Shown piece after piece: positions 22,681 through 32,956 of a stretch of DNA of 64,000 bases. Both the position numbers and the translations under genes were made by a program. Source of the DNA: Neoceratodus forsteri (Eukaryota > Chordata > Ceratodontiformes > Ceratodontidae); NCBI GenBank assembly GCA_016271365.2, contig CM057456.1, positions 663,923,501 through 663,987,500 on the forward strand, read 5' to 3'. The notes below the pieces were generated by a model. That model did no database searches. It saw only the letters and a program-made list of their open reading frames with translations, and was not told where the DNA came from. The first letter of the stretch is position 1, and each line of letters starts with the position of its first letter.

Positions 22681-25600
22681 AAAAACAAGCTTAAAAATGA
22701 GGCAGTGGAAAATCAGAGAGCTGTGCTTGCTGTTTTAGGCAGTCCAGGTGAGGGGCAAAGCTCGTGTCTTGATGCGGAGCACAAACCGTAAGTTGGACGC
22801 AATGTGGAGGTGCATCAGCAGCTTCCTACATATGATCTTGAGGGTGAAGAACAAGGCAGTTCTACAGCTGAAGAAGAAGAAGTGGAAGCTGTTGCACCAG
22901 TGCTTCTATGTGCTGAAGCAGAGAGAGGAGATACCAGAGCATGACAAGTGCTGGTACCACCTTATGTATGAACTGTGGGAGGCTGCAGGCAAGCCAGCTG
23001 TGGGGGGAACGCCTCTCTCAACATATGTTATTCAAAAAGTAAATTACTCTAATTATATAATATAATAGTGCAGGTACCCAGGTGGAACAAATACAGTCTT
23101 TCTCTGATAAAGATGTTTGTTGCTTTAGGTATCCTGTTATCACAATATGATGCCACTACTCAAATCTCAGCAGTGTAAAATGACTGAATATTGTATAGAT
23201 CACAAGGGCCATCATTGCTTGTCTTTTGATTTTTTTTTCTTAAGGATGTGTTCTTAAGACTTGAAGTCATATTATGTAATTCTACTATTGCATATGTATT
23301 GTTGTCGTGACATAATAGTGGGGGAATTTCTATACAGTATCTATTGTATCGAAGCAGACTTGTATTACATATTCCATATAATATGATTACTAAGCATTGT
23401 GTACTGAGTCAGTTGCTTACCTTACATTTTCTCAAATATTAATTTGCACTCATTCTGATTTTTTATGCATCTCCAATGAGTCTGCAGTAGCTGATTAAGG
23501 ACAATGCTAGGTATCTAAGAATGTCACTTACTTAGAGAGAGTGCTGTGAAATGGCTAATTATTGATATCTAATGCTTAGGGAGTCTACATATTTTCTTTT
23601 TTCACAGATCTGCACAGGTGACCCCCCTAGCCCCACCCGAGGTGGTACCAGCACAGTCAGCAGCTGTGGAGGCAGAGAACTCTAACACCGACAGTGTCAT
23701 TATTGTTGAGTCTGATGGTAAGAAACATATAGAAATTATCACTATAGATTATTGGGGTGGTATGATGGTGACACGTATGGTGTGTACTAGACTATTTTAG
23801 TGTCATATTTAATGGAATAATGTTCAGAAAGTTACCATGAGTAGCAGTACCCACCCAATATTTTTCAATATTGCAAACAAGGGATAGTGCTTAATAACAT
23901 AACTGGTAAGTCAAGAGGGAAACTTTTTTCCTGCCAGATGTACAGTTCTTGTATGTATCTCACTTTCTGTTTAACTGAGTATGCTCTAATACTGGCGAGT
24001 AACTTTCTAGACACCAATGTTATCTGGAGCATTGATAGCATGTGAAATTCTTATATATTTTTTGTAAATGCATTTCATCTTTCTTTACTCTAAGAACACA
24101 TCTGTAAACATCTTAATCTCATTATTTTTTTCTCATCTTGCTTTCTAAATGAGTAATACAGGCAATCATACCAATATACTGTATCTTATCTCGATCCTGG
24201 CTGGTATTTTCAATGTGTGCTTGCATAACAATGTAGTACCCACTAATGTGAGACCTAGAGATGTGACCAAACACAACATACAACTTTTGTAACAGTAAAT
24301 GTATCACTAATGCTCCAATAAAGTTCCTACCAATGGTGACTGTGTGCATTGTAATGATAACTATGTCTGAGATGGGTCAGTGGGACTAATGAAAAACTAT
24401 TATGGTATTTGTGAAGTATTGTGTTTCTCTGGTACTGTGCTGGATCTGCATGCACACCTTATTATGTGTTTTGTGAAGTTAGTAGTCAGTAGCGGGACTG
24501 TGATACACCATTCACTAACTATCTAATCAGTTATTGCAACATAATCCTTCTACCTGCTTAGTGCTGGGTGCCAGCTCTTAATGGGGCTTTTACAATCTAA
24601 GCAAACTAGATGACATTTCTTTACACATGTAGTATGTGGCCACATTTAAGAACTGTGGTACACTAACTGTCCCAGTGATGCTGATTGTCGAGATGTTGGA
24701 CAACGCACCTCACATCATTATGGGGACCTGGATTTGGGAACGGGCCTGAGCCATTGGAGGTTGGCAGTAGAGGACTAGGATTCCGCATCCTCATCACAGT
24801 TTTGCTATTGCTCATAAATGGATTGTTTTTATGTTGTGCTCTAGTGAGTAATAGGAACACCTGGTGGCACTGGTGATGCATGTGTAACAAGGGGGACATA
24901 GTATGTCGGATGACTGTACATTTCTGCATGGATAGCATTGTATATTCATGGTACCATTGGAAGAGTAAGTGTAAATGGGATGGGTGTGACTGAGTAGGTG
25001 GATGTACATACACCCATCTGCAGGGAGACTATTGTGGAATTGCACTGGATAACTATGATGCTGATCTGAGTGGCAAGGGATGGTAACCTCTGCAGGAGGT
25101 TGGCTGTGGTTGTGCCGGGTCCCCTTCATGTGAGTGAGTTTTCTGCTCTCCCCCATGAACAGGTCCGGCAGTGGATGTCCCTGCTGGTGAATGACATAAG
25201 ATTTGCCAAAACACAGATATGTGATAAGATAGAACAACTATGATATATGGTTAAATAAGACCATAAGTAATATGAGAAAGTGTTCTTCACAGTAAAAGTT
25301 GTGTGTTATAGTTACATATTATGGCATATGTTTAATATTCTTCACTTATATATTTTATAGTGACCAGGGAGGCAGTGCCGGTACCACCTGTGCAGGTGAA
25401 GCAGGAGCCTGGCACCAGTTCTGAGTGTAAGTACCATAATAGAAGATGTTCAGACAAGATGTACTGTCACAACCCCTCCAACCTTTCTTAAAGAGTATGG
25501 AAGAACTTCTCACCGCTAAGCCAGCCATTCAACTTCTGATTGCTAGGTGGTGATACAGCTGTATGCCTATTTGTGAAAGGCATAAGTAAGTGGGGTTGCA

Positions 25601-26509
25601 AACAGTACTATACTACACAATCTCAATATGTGGATGGACCATTCATATATTGAGATTCTGTAACACAATCTGTTGTGTATCCTCAGAACCCAACTTTTTT
25701 GGTTTACCATGCATACAACTGTACCATATGGTGTCACTTTCTGGATAGTTAGAAGGTATCTTACTGTTGAGTGTCACCTGTTCCCAAACATGCAACAGTC
25801 TTGATCACATAGTTGTTTCTCAGTGAGTGGCTGTTCAAGGTGGCACTAGTGCCTGAAGGAGTAATCTATGATTTGTGAAGACAACTATGACCTATGAAAA
25901 GAGCTGTAGTAAATCAACTTTGAATACGTTAATATATTTATCACAATGGGTGTACAAGGGTGAGACAGTCTACTGCACAGTTGTATCATGCATGTATGCC
26001 ATCATAACCGTCATTGTATGAGGTGGTAGAGTGTACTGGGACAAGAAGTGTATTAATAAATAGAAAGCTTGTGGTAACCAAAATGGAAAGCCCCAATGGA
26101 CTACTATGGATAGGCAACCAATTCAAAAAAAGTTATCATTTGAATGGGTACAGTGCAGTGTAGCAATACAGCTAGTAAACATGTTGTAAGTGTGTGACAG
26201 GTACTCAACCACCATAGTGAGGGTCATATATTTATACATTTTTTTTGTCACTTTACAGGGCACCCTTGCTTGAGACGGTGCACTGGCCACTGCCACTGTT
26301 ACCGCAGTCTTCAGTGCAAGGTTGACTGTCTCATAAAAGATAATGTTGCACTGCATGAGGGACAGGAGAAATTACTGTCCCTCATGACAGCGCAGCAAGC
26401 GACTGTCAACCTTGTGCTTGAGCCGGTGGGGACAGCAGCAAGTGACATGGTGGCCAGTTCTAGTACTTCACCTGCACCAGTTGCATCTAGCTTCCCTAGC
26501 CAGGAATAA
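22681..26509 (+). CDS. Possible multi-exon gene, unknown function (3' part)
   Basis: Four blocks bounded by GT-AG sites keep one frame: 22,681-22,787, 23,608-23,717, 25,361-25,426 and 26,259-26,509. Splice phases 2, 1 and 1 agree at all three junctions. The predicted product has a Pro/Glu-rich middle (PLAPPEVVPAQ, VKQEPG, a sumoylation-like site). A helical tail follows (KDNVALHEGQEKLLSLM) and ends at SFPSQE and a stop. No start exon was found and I recognise no family. A C-terminal helix after a low-complexity linker is common in transposon SANT proteins, so this may be a transposon or domesticated gene. An alternative frame across exon 1 (22,737-23,065) also looks protein-like. Confidence 0.4.
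22737..23065 (+). CDS. Alternative open frame with WEAAGKPAVGG, unrecognised
   Basis: The frame is open from an AG at 22,736 to a stop at 23,065. It contains MWRCISSFL, KKKKWKLLHQCFYVL and CWYHLMYELWEAAGKP. Tryptophan and cysteine content is unlike random frames in this AT-rich DNA. It overlaps the first block of the multi-exon model in another frame, and only one of the two is likely real. Confidence 0.3.
23066..26258. other. Introns or non-coding DNA between the proposed exons
   Basis: AT-rich DNA with only short frames. The minus-strand frames at 24,663-25,237 (up to 141 codons) are His/Ser/Pro-rich without motifs and are not called as genes. Confidence 0.3.
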
Positions 26510-27417
26510 ACAGCCTCCACAGCTCCTCTGGTATCTCCTCTGGAAGGTGCAACAGCTTTCACGTCTACTGCACCTCCATATTGCATCCAACTTACGGGCT
26601 GGACTGCCTCAAACAGCAGCACACCTCTCTTCCAGAGTTCTGTGTGCATAGTATAAATAGTTTTTTTCACTACTTTTCTTATTTGCTAATATTTTTGTAC
26701 ATTTGTTGTAACTGGAAATTTTTTTATATATAGTATTAATTAATCGATGCTAACTGACAATCAATATGTTTTATTTAGTTTTTTATTTATTCTTGAAGAA
26801 AATTAGTATTTTTATATTTTTTACACATTTTTGTTAAGAACAACCTGTTTTAATTTGCTGATTTTGTAACTACTTTTTCAAATCTTTGCATTTCAATTTA
26901 TAAATATTTTTGATAAAGAACACTTTGTCTTGTTGTATTCTTTACTTGTGGGGGGGATGTAAATTATCAATACGTATGGTACAAGTCAGCAGCCATTTTA
27001 CTTGTTCTAGGTTAAGAAATGGTATTGCAAGTGTCATATAGGTTTAATGGTATCACACATCAGCAATCTAGCACACAAAAAAAGAGGCACACATATTGTA
27101 TGTAAATTGAATGTTGACCGTGCATGGTACCGCTGTTCTCATTCTGTTCAGTTTTATCATGTTCTGTCAGGAAATTATGTGAACATGAACATACAACTTC
27201 TAAGTTCTACACACACTTGCTGACAGGTCATGTGAGCAGGCATTAAAAAATGAAATGGATATACTTGAGGTGGATCTCAGCTAACTATTCATTACAGACA
27301 ATTGTGTAGATGACTTTTTGTGTTCTTGGATATTTGTGTATTTGACTATGTGTGTCTGGTACTGGCACTACAACATTGCAGGTACTATTAGTACTTGTCA
27401 TTCTAAAAAAGAAAGGA
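26510..27417. other. Unassigned AT-rich stretch
   Basis: T-rich DNA with a G-run at 26,950. No gene or repeat family was recognised. Confidence 0.35.
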
Positions 27418-29325
27418 AATTCATGGCAAAAAAACTCTGTTTAATGCATCAGTTAGGGTTGTTCCACAGCAACAAAAGCGAGGAAATTTGGTGTTAGGGT
27501 TGAAAACCCTAATTCCGCATACACCCCCCCCCACCACACACACACACACACACACACCTGTAAGTAGGGAGGAGGACCAAGGCAACATGACCAATCACAG
27601 ACCACCAGCAGCAGGTGACAAAAAATAAAATACAACTGTCTAAATGCAGTACTAGACATCTCCATTCACCTCAAAAGGTACTGCATGCTCAGTGGAGATC
27701 CACAGTAAAACTAAGGCCATGTACACCACAAGTACACATCTCTGATTGTGGGTGCACACAATGTAACACACTTATGAGTTGCACGGCCTTACCTTGCAAT
27801 GCACCATGCCCCAACAGACATGATAGTGCATCCTGAATGAATATCAACAGTGCAAATCTCTATTTGAACCTGTGTACAGCTTTGTACACTTAGAAGCAGA
27901 CATAATCAAATACAGCTAAGTTAATGTAGTAAAACACACATCCAGTATCAAGATACAATCAATGCTGTGTTTCTGTTTGTCATCTGTGCTGTACTAGGTT
28001 GTATATGTCTGCCCGGTCAACATACATAACTTGCTCTGGGGGTACGGTGCAGCTATTGCTTGTACAAGGCTTTGCAACTCCCAATGGGTGTTAGACAGAT
28101 TCAGTTTCTGTGAAATAGGTGTTTTGTTCATGTCCATGGACTTACTTTAAATGGTGTACATATATTGAGAATGCAGTAACTAGTGTGTCTGGCAGGTTAT
28201 GTAATTACATAGCTAAGCTCACACAACGTATCAACATCTAACATGACTGTACCTACAATGATGAAGGTATATAGCAGATGTCAATAGACTTAATTTTTGC
28301 TATAGTTCTCTACAGGACATGCAGTACATGGTGAACAGAATAGAATTGGGTGTCTAACACCACACAATTCAAAATAGTGCTAAGTTGAGTATCCTTGCAA
28401 TGAGTGAGATGCACCATTGATCTACACACCGTCTGTTTTTTTGCTGTTGGTGTCTACTTAAGATGTAGTATATGGTATTGGGCATGGCAGGCCATTATGT
28501 GCGTGTTGCCATTGTTCTGATAACTGTGCTAAGTGGAGAACACCAGCAAACAGGGAGGTGTACTGTAGATTTTAACAGAGTTTCTTTACCTGTAACTTTG
28601 CAGTCATGATGCACCAAGCATACTAGGAGATGAGAAGGGTCACTCTGTATCTCAGACTGTGCAAGTCATAACTGTGTAAACCTTTGCAAAGCTACAATCA
28701 TGGAGTAACAGTGTTGATCATCACGTGTTCATTTTGACTGGAGTTGTTCTATAAGCGTGCAGTAGTTGGTCTCAGTAGGTGGGACACTGTATCACTAAGG
28801 CCTCCATTGCCTAACAGTGTGAAGTTGTGTACACCTGAAAGGAACCACACATACCATAGGTGTACAACTCCTTAGTTGTTTCTGTGCTTCTATACTTGGG
28901 GAACAGTTCCAGGTGTGCTGTGGTGTGGTGCATCGTTAGGTAAGGCCATTCAACTTGGAAGTATGGTACGTTGTGTGCACCTGCAATCAGGGATGTGTAC
29001 TTTTGGGGTACATGGCCTCAGTTTTACTGTGGATCTCCACTGAGCATGCAGTACCTGGTGAGGTGAGTGGGGATGTCTAGTACTGCATTTAGACAGTTGT
29101 ATTTTATTTCTGTCACCTGCTGCTGGTGGTCTGTGATTGGTCATGTTGCTTTGGTCCTCCTCCCTACTTGCAGGTGTGTGTGTGTGTGTCTGTGTGTGTG
29201 TGTGTGGTGCTGGGGGGGGTGAATGCGGAGTTAGGGTTTTCAACCCTAACACCGAATTTTCTTGCTTTTGTCACTGTGGAACAACCCTAACTGATGCATT
29301 AAATGGATTTTTTTGACATGAATAT
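27418..29325. mobile_element. 1.9-kb foldback element with ~400-bp inverted arms
   Basis: The left arm (27,418-27,808) is the near reverse complement of the right arm (28,926-29,325). Ends read TTCATGGCAAAAAAACTCTG on the left and its inverted counterpart on the right, with TGCATCAGTTAGGGTT just inside. Arms include a CA/TG-rich tract of variable length. The right end abuts a TA microsatellite. The interior (27,809-28,925) has no recognisable gene, so the element is non-autonomous. Confidence 0.8.
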
Positions 29326-29351
29326 ATATATATATACATATATATAATATA
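29323..29351. repeat. (TA)n microsatellite between two foldback elements
   Basis: The TA-rich run separates the large foldback element from the MITE that starts at 29,352. Both share the same terminal sequence family. Confidence 0.85.
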
Positions 29352-29668
29352 TTTTTTATTGCAAAAATCTCCATTAATGCAGCAGTTAAGGTTTCTATTA
29401 CAACAACAAAAGTTAGAAGTGCCTTGGGATTGTTGGCACTAGCTCTCATCCCATTCCATCTGTAATCAAAATGATATGGTACAGTATAGGAAAATGAGGT
29501 GAGAGTTAGGCCTGTTTACCCCAAGGCACAACCTGACACATGTTGGGGTGTGGAGGGTGGTAGGGTGGGGGTTGGGTGGTAGGGTTGGTAACCTAACTTT
29601 GAATGTCATGACTTTTGTCACTCTAATAGAAACTCTGATGCATCAACAGAGTTATTTTGCAATGAATG
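29352..29668. mobile_element. Foldback MITE, TTCATTGCAAAA family
   Basis: The ends ATTGCAAAAATCT...GCAGCAGTTAAGG and AACTCTGATGCATCAACAGAG...TTTTGCAATGAA are inverted copies. Inner parts (CTCTCATCCCATT / AATGAGGTGAGAG) also pair, so almost the whole element folds back. No coding frame is present. Confidence 0.75.
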
Positions 29669-29819
29669 TTCCTTCTTTTTGAGATAGTATAATAGTATCC
29701 ATATTTTACTGAAAGCGTTCAATCCCGCCATAGATGAGCATATGTATGTAGGTGTGGAAGTGCATGGCCCTCTGGCTTTGCACTTCTATGTGTTGAACAT
29801 CAGTGACCAAATTGTCAGC

Positions 29820-30460
29820 ATAGTCTTATTACCCCACCTCATGTACACGGTACAGAGTAATTGTGAAGAAAAACAGAATTATGTGCAACTGCTACACCAT
29901 TCCATGCCACAGAAGCAAAAACACATTTTGGGCAGGATTTGAGAAATTACTGCTGTACTATTCATGAGGTGGTGTGAAAAAATGGTTATGTTAGGCATTT
30001 GGTGGCAAAATATGGGCAAGTACCAAAGTTATGTGCATGCATAGAATTAATTCAACTGAAGCATGTAACGCGGGCATTTTGAGGAATTTTTCCACCAAAT
30101 TTTCAACATAGCCTTTTAGTGACCTCATCTCATGAACAATGGCAGTGTCATTTCATTAATCAGCCTAGATGGGTGATTTCACACAGCATACATGTGATTC
30201 TGTGCCCCTGTATGAAAACACATTTGGGGTAGGATGTGAAAAATGACAGCTATACCGTTCATGAGGAGGTTTGTAGAAATGGCAATGCTGATAATTTGGA
30301 GTCAAAATATTGTAGATTACCAGAACTATGAACCTGCATAGTAACTGCACAATGACACTGCCATTTTTGGGAATAATGTCAGCAAAATTTCATCATGGGC
30401 TTTTTAGGACCCTGTCTCATGAATACTGGCACTGTCATTGTGTTAATCATACCTGAAAGG
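29820..30460. repeat. Second 290-bp tandem array, three units
   Basis: The TCATGAACA anchor recurs at 29,839, 30,130 and 30,417 (spacings 291 and 287). The units also keep the TTTTCAACATAGCC and GACAGCTATACCGTTCATGAGGAG blocks seen at 370-1,823. Confidence 0.8.
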
Positions 30461-30560
30461 TGATTCCATGCAGTGATTGAAAAATCACCTTTTGGGACTG
30501 AGTAATGAAATTACAGTGTCAATGTTCATGAGGTGGGGTCCCCAAAAACCCATGTTGAAA
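30405..30560. repeat. Terminal hairpin of the second array
   Basis: Arms around CTGAAAGGTGATTCC / AAATCACCTTTTGGGA, extending to TCATGAATACTGGCACTGTC and its partner ACAGTGTCAATGTTCATGAGG. The position relative to the array matches 1,818-1,950. Confidence 0.65.
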
Positions 30561-30639
30561 ATTTTGCATAAAAATATTGAAAAATGGCCACAATATCAAC
30601 GTAAGTTTAAAATGCCATTGACAGTCATTGTACAGAATA

Positions 30640-31190
30640 TACCTCAATTTTTTAGTTTGTGATTCAGTTTTGAAGAGTGCAGACATGTCCCAGTACAGAG
30701 AAGATGACAGCTGCCAACCTCTGATGTTAAGTGTAGGGCAATGGTGTGTGTGTGTGGGGGGGGCAGATTGCTCAGTGGGAAGGTTGGGATTGGGGAGGGG
30801 AGACGGAGAGACAATGACTGATCATTTTCTTTTTTACACGATTAAAAAAAGATGTCAGGGAGCTGTTTTCTTTTTTTGCAGGTATACAAATATTTAGAAA
30901 ACATTTTGTGAAACTGGGGGTGGGCTCCCCAGTGTTACTCATTACTAGTGGGGATGGTAGATGGTAGATGGTATAATATAACTAGGGACACTGGGAGTGG
31001 GGTTCCCCGTGTTACACCTTGGAGGAACGACTGCCGATGAGGGGATTGGGCACCCCACTGTTGGAAAAAATGTATGAGCCAGTTTCCTTCTGTTGGGGAT
31101 ACTAGGAGTAGACTCCCCAGTGTCCCATACTGAGGTGGAGGCATCTACTGCTGACATAGGGATTGGGCACCCCGTTGTTGGCATAAACAT
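30640..31190. repeat. GC-rich ~110-bp units after the second array
   Basis: This block begins GTTTTGAAGAGTGCAGACATG, as at 2,072, and contains three blocks ending GGGATTGGGCACCCC-like. It keeps the order array, hairpin, GC-rich units seen at the first locus. Confidence 0.6.
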
Positions 31191-31194
31191 TTTT

Positions 31195-31545
31195 TTTCTG
31201 GATTTTCATCATGCAAAGTAAGCTCTTAGTTCATATCTCACCATATGAAGTAAGATCCTACTTCATATTATGTGGATATGAATGAAGAATTTTAACATGA
31301 AATAAAGGAACTTTCATGGACATTTTCCAAGCAGCAAAGTGCAGAATGCATCTAGGGGGTCACAACAAGCAAGCTATATATGTTGGTTCCTCCCCAGAAT
31401 ATCATTTTGGGAAGTTTCCAGATTTTTTTCAGGCAAAACTGTAAGCAAGATGGCAACCATACAAAGTAGGAATTTTCTCATACAAAAAGGGATTCCTGCT
31501 TTGTTTCATACAGTTATAGTGAGTGCTTACTGAGCATGCTCAGGA
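31195..31545. repeat. Dispersed repeat with TGAAGTAAGATCCTACTTCA palindrome
   Basis: The block from GTAAGCTCTTAGTTCATATC through AAGCAAGCTATATATGTTGG and TTTTCTCATACAAAAAGGGA to GAGCATGCTCAG matches 56,965-57,265 in order. The start also matches 53,960-53,995. At the third locus a LINE is inserted in this repeat. Confidence 0.7.
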
Positions 31546-31549
31546 ATAT

Positions 31550-32235
31550 TTGATGAACTAGGACTGGTCTCACAGTCAAGGATTTTGTCAGCTCATGGAC
31601 TAGGATTTTAAATGATGGTAGTCCGTCATAAAAATTTGTTGTCTGCAAACCCCCACCTTGTTATAAGTTTTTCCCCAAAACAAAATGTTGTAGCTTTCTT
31701 CACCACAGGTGACTTTTGGGCCAAATGAGGTATGGGTTTTGTTCACGGTGATGTCCTCTACAAAGCCATGCCTTTGGTTTGGCTTGTTTTGGTCAAAATG
31801 TAGCTTTTTAAAATTTAAAAATTCTTTGATCCTAGTCCATAAATTGTCAAAATTCTAGTCCTTAAAACAATCCTAGTTTGCGAGCCTACAAAATCCTTGT
31901 CTCTCAGTTTGTGACCAGATGGCCCTTCTCGTGGACTAGTATCAAGCTGACAGTCAAGGATTTTGCTACCTCATGAAAGAGGATTATCTGATGGACTAGG
32001 ATTTTGTCAGGTCATGGACCAAGATTGGTTTTTTGAATCCTCTTTCATGAGATGAAAAAATTGTGGTTCGTGAGCTGTCATAATCCTAGCCCACCAACCA
32101 ATTCTCTTAATTGAGGCTGCAAAATCCTTGTCCATCATTTTGTGGCCAGATGACCTTTCTCACAGACCAGGATTAAGCTGACAGACTAGGATTTTGCTAC
32201 CTCATGGACTAGGAATTTTTAAAGATGTAAAATGT
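31550..32235. repeat. Array of ACTAGGATT words in both orientations
   Basis: GACTAGGATTTT or close variants occur near 31,600, 31,936, 31,995, 32,166, 32,186 and 32,206. The reverse complement AATCCTAGTCC occurs near 31,828, 31,852, 31,870 and 32,085. Longer repeated phrases include TTTGTGACCAGATGGCCCTT and AAGCTGACAGNCNAGGATTTTGC. It is an internally repeated, partly palindromic block of unknown origin. Confidence 0.55.
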
Positions 32236-32394
32236 TTACCATTGCATTGCTAATGAATGGTTTGGTCTTTTTACTTGCAATTTTCAGGATATTGAGGGGA
32301 TGCCCTACAGGTGTGAATTATGCTGTTTAGGTGTTGGGGAATTAAATGGTTCCATAGATATGCTATCATGAACTTGAGATTTTCCCCATAGGAT

Positions 32395-32770
32395 AACATT
32401 GTAGCACCCATTGCACTTTTCGGTGCTCATATCTCAGAAACGAAGCGAGATACAGACTTTTCACTATTGACAGTTAGGTGATCTAACTGACTGGAAAAAG
32501 ATTGGAGAATGTAGAATACACATACAGTGGAATTTGTTTTGTTGCTTGTACAGTTCATGAGATATTGGCAAATTAGTGTCACAATGGTTCCAAGTGTGCA
32601 TTTACAGTGCTTTTCAGCATCCATATCTCATAAACAATGCAAGATATGGATTCAGTCAATTTTATGTCATGTGGCTGACTCATTGTCATGATTACTACCA
32701 CACTTACATTTTTTAATCATGCTACAGCTCCTGACACATTGGCAAACTAGTGTTACAAGGGTTTCTTGCC
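32395..32770. repeat. Two ~196-bp units with CATATCTCANAAAC core
   Basis: TGCTCATATCTCAGAAACG (32,422) and GCATCCATATCTCATAAACA (32,618) begin two units. Each proceeds through AAGATATNGA and a late GGCAAANTAGTGTNACAA block. Related copies are at 4,760 and, inverted, at 52,960-53,060. Confidence 0.65.
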
Positions 32771-32785
32771 CTATAGGGCTGCTGT

Positions 32786-32955
32786 ATTTTTTATTTTATT
32801 TATTTAAGTTTAGGATTACAAATACCTTTGTGCCAAGGTTCTTTTACAAAGATTCCACATCAGTTGAGTGATAGTAGGTGACATGACAATTTGAAAACAA
32901 TATGATTTGAAATAGCAATGCAAATTAAAATGGGGGAGAACAAGCAGGTTAGTCA
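32786..32955 (-). mobile_element. LINE 3'-end fragment
   Basis: A T-rich start (the A-rich tail on the minus strand) is followed by TTTAGGATTACAAATACCTTTG and the stem-loop word CCAAGGTTCTTTTACAAAG. These are the last ~170 bp of the same LINE family that starts at 32,957. It is a severely 5'-truncated copy next to a longer one. Confidence 0.8.
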
Positions 32956-32956
32956 T

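Noticed and set aside
24663..25237. Minus-strand His/Pro-rich frames as a gene
   Set aside because: No motifs, overlapping frames and low-complexity composition; they lie inside a proposed intron.
29235..29260. Telomere-like TTAGGG motif
   Set aside because: Single GTTAGGGTT words are part of the foldback terminus; there is no tandem TTAGGG array.
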